DNA of 10,000 bases from Stramonita haemastoma. Its lineage: Eukaryota; Mollusca; Gastropoda; Neogastropoda; Muricidae. Where the stretch lies: contig CM060320.1 of the NCBI GenBank assembly GCA_030674155.1, positions 16,589,856 through 16,599,855 on the forward strand. Direction: 5' to 3'. Shown here one piece after another: positions 6,347 through 10,000 of the stretch. A program made the position numbers and the translations under genes. The notes under the pieces were generated by a model that worked only from the letters and a program-made list of their open reading frames with translations, made no database searches and was not told where the DNA came from. The stretch's first letter is position 1; each line of letters starts with the position of its first letter.

Positions 6347-9300
6347 AGCAACGACAAAATAATAACACTTAAGTATTCAGAACGCAGTATCATCATGAAT
6401 GAGGGCGGGATAGCTAAGCGGTCAGAGCACTCTTTCCCCAAGTCAAGTTAAGCAGTTTCGAGCGTGGTTACCAATTGGATGGGTGGCCGTTTGCGCGCCT
6501 TGGCTTCAGTACAGTCCCCCCCCCCCCCCCCTCCCCCAGTTCACTCAGCTGTAAATGGGTACCTGTCCTTTTGAGGGTCAGGAATAGTAAAGCAACGAGG
6601 GAGAGGAGATGGGCGCTGCCCTCAATATGCTGGCCCCTAGAGAAGCTGAGATCTCTGATGCCTTGCGACTACGACCACCTAGGTTATGGGACACCTTTAC
6701 CTTTACCTTTTATCAACATGAATACAAAAGCCCAGGCATTTACAATAGGCCTTTAAGTGTCAAAAAAGGATAGAGCAAAAATTCAGCAATAGCGACAACA
6801 ATTAAATACTGATAAGGATTATAATGATAATGATGACGATGATCCTTGGATTCCGGACTGGAAGGTCACAGGTTCGATTCCAATAAGAGTCATAGGGATT
6901 TTTCGGACTCCGGCCGGCTCCTACCCAGAGTGAGTGTGCTATGGGCTCAGTGGGGAGACTGGGACCACACAGTCGAGCTTCATCCACTTTACGGATGCGA
7001 AATTGAGAGTGTTGTTCAAATTACCTGACCAACACTGCAGGTATTTCTCAGGCCGGTTGACGCTTAGGATATATTAGGACAATAAGCGTAGAGTACAACC
7101 CTGCCAAGTAGTCTCAAAGTGGATGCACTTTCACAGCAGCAGCATTTACATCATCCTCATTACCATTGATCATCATGCATTAAAAGATATTGCCTCTAAT
7201 GCCGTAGCCCCCGTTGCTCTGGTCTCATGGTGATTTCAGATTGGGTTTGACCATACACTTCTGTGCCCGTGGTGAGTTTGTATCAAAGCCTTTGGGGTTG
7301 GAGGTTCATGGGGGACGGTCGTCGGAGGGACGTTGTGGTGGTCACCACCTTGGGTGGGTGACTCACTCAGTCTGGCTCCGCGACTGAACTAATACTGTCG
7401 TTAGTAGGGGGCTTAATAGGTGGTGTCATGCGTATGTTAGCTCAGAACAGGCACCATTGAACACTACCAAAGGGACCAAGCAGAAGTGCAGGGCCCCTCT
7501 GACTGGTGGCCCCACGGCAGCCTAATATTGATGGGCACCCTGTGGACTGCCGACCCTGTGATTGAGGCACAAAGAATCAGGTATGGCTGTGGCGGGGAGA
7601 TTGAAATGAGCGGCGTGGGAGCTACAGGACGGAGACGTCAAAGAAGACGAGGCAGCAAAAATTTAAAAAGTCAAATAATGTGAAGTCAAATCAAATCAAA
7701 TCAAATCAAATCAAGTCAGATCAAATAAACTCAACTCAAGTCAAGTCAAAGTCTACTGACCCACCTTAGCTCCCTGTTTCAGCAGCGCCAGTACAGTACC
7801 AGAGCCAATGGTGCCCGTCCCTCCTGCCACCAACACTCTCACTCCTGAACACAGAAATCCAAACCAATCCAATCCAATGATGTTGCTTAGAGCCCTGCGG
7901 ACCGCACAAACAGAAATCAACCAACAACAACCAACAACAGCAAAAAAAAAAATTTTTTAAGGGGGATCAAAAGAATATGATGTGATGAGGATGATAGCAG
8001 CGTTAATGAAAATGACTACGGGTATGATGACAACGATGATGGAAAAGAGATTATGTAATATTTGTACTGACTGCCCTTGTATCGTTTTTTTTCTGTTCTG
8101 TTTTATTTCTCTTTGCTCGTTAGTTTTTTTCCTGTTATTTTCGCGATATAAATCTATTATATAGGCCTACTGGGGGGCGGGATAGCTCAGTGGTCAGAAG
8201 AGCACTCACTTTCCCCCAGCCAAGGTTAAGCAGCATCGAGCATGGCTATTGGATGGGTGACCGTTAGCGCGCCTTGGCTTCAGTACAGTCCCCCCAGTTC
8301 ACTCAGCTGTCAATGGGTACCTTTAGGGTCAGGGAAGGTAAAGCAGCGAGGAAGAGGAGATGGGCGCCGCCCTCAATATGCTGCCCCTTAGAGAAGCTAA
8401 GGTCTCTGATGCCTCTCTCCCCTACGACCGTATAGGTTATCGGACACATTTACCTTTTACCTTTAGGCCTGCTTTATTTTCTTCATATTTAGCGGTGTTA
8501 GTTAAGCTACAGCCTAGTTTTGCGCATTTATTTTCTAGAGTGTTCTGTATATGTTAATGCTTGCTGTGTTTATATTTCTTGTGCTGCTGCTTAATATGTT
8601 TTTGATCTGATAAAATTCGGTCTAAACCAACAAGAAACTGATTTAGAGTACTTCTTCATTGGTACTTTGGCCAACATCACTCAACCGCCTTGTCCTTCTT
8701 TGCGTTCCTCAAATTAACTGCTCAGTCTTTTTATGGGAACGGGGCAGCTTGTAGTTAGAGCATTGTAGGCCTACTGGCAATCTTACGACCCGGGTTTGAA
8801 TCCCGTTCGAGGGGATATCTTCCCTGAAGCTGACATCAGTGCAGACTCCACTCCACCTAAAAGTTCTTTGCATGTGACTATAAACCGAGGCCCCGTGTGC
8901 GAACGCACGCAGAACATCCAACATGCACATTAGGACCTGTTCCGTTTTGTGTGCCTGTGGGAACGGATGACAAAATTTACAAAACCGCATACACACAGGG
9001 ATTGGATGTAAAGAAAAAAAAGAACAGAAGAGTTTATTCCATTATCCTCGATATAAAAGAATAGATTGATAGAAAGCTATCTAGCTAGATAGATAGATAA
9101 ATGAATGGATGGATAAATGAATAAATAAATAAGTAAATAGATAAATGAATAAATAAATAAATAATGAAGAATGCATTTCGCTACAGGTCTTCCATGTCGC
9201 TGTAGAGTTTCTTAGCCTCTTGGGTGAGTTCCAAACTAGAATCTAGTCTGCATTACGATTTCGGCTAAACTAAGCGTAATCGTCCTCCCCGATTATAAAC

Positions 9301-9380
9301 TGGTTATGATTAATTATCATGAGGCCAAATGTACTCTTACCTGGAGTGAGACCAACCAATACAGGAACGCTTGTCGCCAT
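5578..9380 (-). CDS. 5' part of a spliced SDR-like NAD(P)-binding oxidoreductase gene (gene-level entry)
   Basis: Three exons, 9380-9341, 7844-7765 and 5667-5578, join to 70 codons in one frame: 40 nt ending in phase 1, 80 nt ending in phase 0, then 90 nt. The predicted N-terminus begins MATSVPVLVGLTPG, continues into VRVLVAGGTGTIGSGTV (strand 1 and the glycine-rich GGxGxxGxG dinucleotide loop), a helix ALLKQGAK, and strand 2 VVVATR. This is the classic Rossmann start of short-chain dehydrogenase/reductase or NmrA-like proteins. Arg after strand 2 is often linked to NADP(H) preference. The catalytic Tyr-x-x-x-Lys would lie in later exons, outside the window or unrecognised. Introns 1 (1496 nt) and 2 (2097 nt) are filled with SINEs and microsatellites. 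The phase agreement and the fold continuity across both junctions are strong; the exact substrate and subfamily cannot be told. Confidence 0.82.
5689..5749 (+). repeat. (ATC)20 microsatellite
   Basis: A pure ATC/TCA/CAT triplet tract. It lies about 20 bp inside intron 2 from the exon 3 acceptor, reading (GAT)n on the gene strand. The His-, Ser- and Met-run ORFs in this area are translations of the repeat. Confidence 0.97.
5790..6019 (+). repeat. 81-bp minisatellite built of triplets, about 3 units
   Basis: The word GTTGTCGACA recurs at 5851, 5932 and 6010, giving periods of 81 and 78 bp. Each unit has the order TATCATC..., CACTGTC(G)TCATTATCG, TCATCATCGTCGTCG, TCATCATCATT, GTTGTCGACA. Unit lengths differ by whole triplets (27 versus 26), consistent with triplet slippage inside a larger tandem duplication. 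No coding role is likely. Confidence 0.88.
6047..6114 (+). repeat. (ACT)n microsatellite
   Basis: About 22 TAC/ACT/CTA triplets with one CAC interruption near 6104. It follows the minisatellite directly and continues the triplet periodicity with a different base triplet. Confidence 0.95.
6188..6346 (+). repeat. (GAT)n microsatellite, interrupted
   Basis: Two long ATG/GAT tracts, about 6195-6275 and 6291-6346, are separated by GAAGACGACGACGACAAT. The tract is complementary to the (ATC)20 tract at 5689-5749, so the two form an inverted repeat about 440 bp apart. Confidence 0.97.
6401..6710 (+). mobile_element. Composite tRNA/5S-rRNA-headed SINE (family 2, copy 1)
   Basis: Opens GGGCGGGATAGC with a tRNA-type A box TAGCTAAGCGGTCAGAG (6411-6427). 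This is followed at 6444-6489 by a stretch matching the 5S rRNA internal control region: GTTAAGCAG..TCGAGC, TGGTTA, four bases, TTGGATGGGTGGCCG. After it come CGCGCCTTGGCTTCAG, a C16 run, GCTGTAAATGGGTACCTG, a body shared with 8171-8463, and a CTTTACCTTTACCTTTT tail. It is flanked by a 13-bp target-site duplication with one mismatch (TATCATCATGAAT at 6388-6400, TATCAACATGAAT at 6711-6723). It sits in intron 2 of the SDR-like gene, antisense to it. Confidence 0.88.
6444..6489 (+). promoter_or_regulatory. 5S-rRNA-like internal control region in SINE copy 1
   Basis: From general knowledge of metazoan 5S genes, the Pol III type 1 promoter has an A block (GCTAAGCAG..TCGGGC), an intermediate element (TGGTTAG) and a C block (TTGGATGGGxGACCG). 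Here these appear as GTTAAGCAGTTTCGAGC, TGGTTA and TTGGATGGGTGGCCG in the same order. The spacing between the intermediate element and the C block equals that of 5S (four intervening bases). TFIIIA binding is a prediction. Confidence 0.75.
6724..6842. other. Short intronic stretch, AT-rich, no feature
   Basis: Unique-looking AT-rich intron sequence ending in a small (GATAAT/GATGAC)n stretch at 6825-6842. Nothing recognised. Confidence 0.4.
6843..7170 (+). mobile_element. 5'-truncated tRNA-derived repeat (probable SINE, family 3)
   Basis: A perfect Pol III B box GGTTCGATTCC lies at 6871-6881 within a tRNA-like 3' half: TTGGATTCCGGACTGGAAGGT resembles an anticodon arm upstream. No A box precedes it; triplet repeat sequence abuts instead, so the 5' end appears lost. 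The following roughly 280 nt are not AT-rich like the flanks and include a pair of partly complementary blocks (CGGACTCCGGCCGGCTCC and CTCAGGCCGGTTGACGC). The right border is put at the CAGCAGCAGCATTTACATCATC stretch without a clear target-site duplication. No other copy exists in the window, so the SINE call rests on the B box and composition. Confidence 0.55.
7171..7763 (+). repeat. Repeat-like block with (TCAAA)n tail
   Basis: 7190-7670 is GC-richer than the introns around it and ends in a pentanucleotide array: (TCAAA)5 and variants TCAAG, TCAGA, CTCAA at about 7684-7750. A body of this kind with a simple-repeat tail is typical of a non-autonomous retroelement reading on the plus strand. 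There is no long ORF and no recognisable A/B box at the left end. The tail stops about 14 nt from the exon 2 donor. The left border is undefined and the identity unknown. Confidence 0.45.
7765..7844 (-). CDS. SDR-like gene, exon 2: glycine-rich dinucleotide loop
   Basis: 80 nt bounded by a pyrimidine-rich acceptor (TTTCTGTGTTCAG|GA) and a donor AAG|GTGGGT. In the frame left open by exon 1 it encodes (G)VRVLVAGGTGTIGSGTV followed by LALLKQGAK: beta strand, GGxGxxGxG cofactor-binding loop and first helix of a Rossmann fold. It ends in phase 0. The exon is too short to stand out as an ORF and is recognisable only from the motif and splice borders. Confidence 0.85.
7845..8161. other. Intron 1, 3' part: no gene
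   Basis: Contains a short CCAAT pentamer array (7861-7878), ACAACA repeats, A11T6 at 7942-7959, a GATGATG-rich stretch around 7980-8040 and a T8 run near 8084. This is ordinary intron low complexity. On the gene strand the CCAAT array forms GATTG repeats just above the exon 2 pyrimidine tract. Confidence 0.5.
8171..8463 (+). mobile_element. Composite tRNA/5S-rRNA-headed SINE (family 2, copy 2)
   Basis: Same architecture as 6401-6710: A box TAGCTCAGTGGTCAGA (8183-8198), 5S-like segment 8220-8263 (AAGGTTAAGCAG..TCGAGC, TGGCTA, TTGGATGGGTGACCG), CGCGCCTTGGCTTCAG, a C6 run where copy 1 has C16, GCTGTCAATGGGTACCT, the shared body (GGAGATGGGCGC..GCCCTCAATATGCTG, AGAGAAGCT, TCTCTGATGCCT) and a TTTACCTTTTACCTTT tail. 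Flanks give a 9-bp target-site duplication with one mismatch, TAGGCCTAC (8162-8170) and TAGGCCTGC (8464-8472). It lies in intron 1, antisense to the SDR-like gene. Confidence 0.88.
8220..8263 (+). promoter_or_regulatory. 5S-rRNA-like internal control region in SINE copy 2
   Basis: CCAAGGTTAAGCAGC, TCGAGC, TGGCTA and TTGGATGGGTGACCG follow 5S rRNA order. The C-block stretch GGATGGGTGACCG is intact. Compared with copy 1, four bases between the intermediate element and the C block are missing, which would weaken TFIIIA docking if this is a working promoter. Confidence 0.75.
8473..8735. other. Unique-looking intron 1 sequence
   Basis: T-rich sequence without repeats shared elsewhere in the window and without long ORFs or splice-bounded exons that fit the neighbouring phases. 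Nothing recognised. Confidence 0.45.
8736..9060 (+). mobile_element. tRNA-headed SINE, long form (family 1, copy B)
   Basis: The head carries an A-box-like GCAGCTTGTAGTTAGAGCATT, an anticodon arm ATTG...CAAT enlarged by TAGGCCTACTGG, and a B box GGGTTTGAATCCCG (one change from consensus). Like copy A it has CGAGGGGATA...TTCCCTG, then GTGTGCC...GA(C)AA(A/T)TTTACAAAAC(C/T)GC(A/C)TACACAC, and the identical 24-nt 3' block at 9034-9057. Between TTCCCTG and TGTGTGCC it has about 110 nt not present in copy A. A GATA/AATA tail follows. A clear target-site duplication was not found. Antisense in intron 1. Confidence 0.82.
9061..9165 (+). repeat. (GATA)n/(AATA)n tail array
   Basis: Tetranucleotide repeats AGAT, TGGA, AATA and AAATG extend the 3' end of SINE copy B. 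Copy A ends in a shorter run of the same AATAAATGAATA type, so the array most likely grew from the SINE tail. Confidence 0.9.
9166..9340. other. Intron 1, 5' part
   Basis: Sequence between exon 1 and SINE copy B. It contains on the minus strand a short open stretch ending in TAG at about 9183 with amphipathic-helix-like composition (ELTQEAKKLYSDMEDL), which is described among the findings; no other signal. Confidence 0.4.
9341..9380 (-). CDS. SDR-like gene, exon 1 (coding part)
   Basis: ATG at 9380 opens MATSVPVLVGLTPG and is preceded in frame by TAG at 9404-9402, so it is the first possible Met of this frame. The donor is CCAG|GTAAGAGT, close to the ideal metazoan consensus. The exon ends in phase 1. 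The start context is only fair (C at -3, G at +4). Any 5' untranslated part lies above 9380. An out-of-frame ATG at 9409-9407 overlaps the start. Confidence 0.8.
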
Positions 9381-9506
9381 AAGGTCAGCTGGACAAATGG
9401 ACTACGCATCAGTACTGACCACTCAAGCTGCACAGTAAATCAAGTCTGGCCTAGCCTACCCGTTCTGTGTTTGTTTCTTGTATAATGGATAAGTCTCCCA
9501 GAGCGT

Positions 9507-9554
9507 TTACGTCATTGTCTAATGACGTTTTCTGTTGTTGTTTTAATTACGTCA
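9507..9554. promoter_or_regulatory. Cluster of three CRE-like sites upstream of the SDR-like gene
   Basis: TTACGTCA at 9507-9514, TGACGTTT at 9523-9530 and TTACGTCA at 9547-9554 are three TGACGT-core sites within 48 bp, 127-174 bp upstream of the ATG at 9380 on the gene strand. TGACGTAA is a known binding variant for CREB/ATF and related bZIP factors. Clustering near a start codon suggests a promoter; no TATA box or defined start site is visible. Confidence 0.45.
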
Positions 9555-9599
9555 GTGTAGACGGAGGGAAGGGGGTCTTTTCTTCGAGTTTATATGATA

Positions 9600-9880
9600 T
9601 CTTCAGTTTAATGTTTATTGACATTTAGTGATAAAATCTTAACGTAAAAGAAAAATAGAGAAAAAGAAACCGAACTACCACAATACACGCTGTAACTTCT
9701 AACGCAGTACATTTTGTTGCAATTCTGACACAAATGGTACTTATATCTTTTGCGTGTGTGTGATAACGGGGGCTGGGAGAAGCCTCTTATTTCTTTTCTT
9801 GAAAATATTTTTGGACTCAGCGTTGCCAACATTGTGATGTTCACAAGAATAAAGAATATTTTGTTTGATAATGATAAAAA
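9600..9880. other. Upstream flank without a recognised gene
   Basis: AT-rich sequence. A minus-strand ORF of 112 codons crosses it, but it has no recognisable motif and mixed composition. It may be promoter-distal or intergenic. Confidence 0.4.
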
Positions 9881-9883
9881 GGG

Positions 9884-9990
9884 GGGGGGATAGGCACTGC
9901 ACATGTGGCGACGCGCTCTCCCCGGGGAGAGCGGCCCGAATTTCATGTAGAGAAATCTGCTGACATAAAGTGGTATAAAAAAAAAAATTG
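9884..9990. repeat. Possible dispersed-repeat end with 20-bp palindrome
   Basis: A run of nine G is followed by a perfect 20-bp palindrome CGCTCTCCCCGGGGAGAGCG at 9914-9933, then GCCCGAATTTCATGTAGAGAAATCTGC-like sequence and an A-rich stretch (ATAAAGTGGTATAAAAAAAAAA). This order resembles ends of dispersed gastropod repeats as I remember them, but there is no second copy in the window to test it. Confidence 0.35.
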
Positions 9991-10000
9991 TATCTAGATC

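Noticed and set aside
5416..6441. Several ORFs with runs of Ile, His, Ser, Met or Leu on both strands
   Set aside because: All are readings of triplet repeats; none starts or ends outside low-complexity sequence in a way that suggests a gene.
6444..6489. 5S rRNA gene or pseudogene on its own
   Set aside because: Only the internal control region matches, it is embedded in a larger repeat with its own target-site duplication, and the same arrangement recurs at 8171-8463.
8162..8777. Shared 12-mer TAGGCCTACTGG at 8162 and 8766
   Set aside because: A 12-base match within 10 kb is expected by chance; neighbouring sequence does not align.
8736..8815. tRNA gene
   Set aside because: The B box is good, but the anticodon arm is enlarged, the acceptor is unpaired, and the body and tail match SINE copy A.
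9608..9946. Minus-strand ORF of 112 codons
   Set aside because: No recognisable domain, crosses a G9 run and a palindrome, and lies in AT-rich flank; most likely chance.

Overview
The window looks like non-coding-rich metazoan nuclear DNA, most probably from a mollusc and perhaps a gastropod. The reasons are spliceosomal exons with consensus GT-AG borders, tRNA-headed SINEs with simple-repeat tails, a very high load of di-, tri-, tetra- and pentanucleotide repeats, and one large intact SGNH-esterase ORF of the kind carried by invertebrate retroelements. The taxon is an inference; no species can be named from the sequence alone.

Layout, left to right: 1-1248 has no convincing gene but holds two local duplications. 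1249-1793 is simple sequence: (AC)n, an A-rich stretch and (CT)n. 1835-4390 (minus) is one uninterrupted 851-codon ORF with an N-terminal strand-strand-helix module, Ser/Pro linkers, a coiled coil, polyproline and a C-terminal SGNH/GDSL hydrolase domain with a complete catalytic set. Its 5' side is an A41 tract (T41 on its own strand). 4501-5105 is gene-free. 5106-5546 is (GA)n, a tRNA-headed SINE with a long target-site duplication, then CAGC/ACAG tetranucleotide arrays. 5689-6346 is a belt of triplet repeats including an 81-bp minisatellite. 6401-7763 holds a composite tRNA/5S-rRNA SINE, a second tRNA-derived repeat with a perfect B box, and a repeat-like block with a (TCAAA)n tail. 8171-8463 is a second composite SINE, and 8736-9165 is a second, longer copy of the first SINE family.

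Three short exons of one minus-strand gene run through this repeat desert: 9380-9341, 7844-7765 and 5667-~5578. Their phases agree (phase 1, then phase 0) and together they encode the N-terminal Rossmann beta-alpha-beta of an NAD(P)-dependent short-chain dehydrogenase/reductase-like protein. Nearly every repeat from 5668 to 9340 therefore lies in introns 1 and 2. If exon 4 lies to the left of this window, the SGNH ORF sits in intron 3 in the same orientation as the gene. The upstream flank at 9507-9554 has three clustered CRE-like (TGACGT) sites that could belong to its promoter.

The most interesting items are the composite SINE family, whose head joins a tRNA-like A box to a 5S-rRNA internal promoter (two copies, both with target-site duplications), the orphan SGNH ORF, and the SDR-like gene recovered from exons of 40-90 nt.
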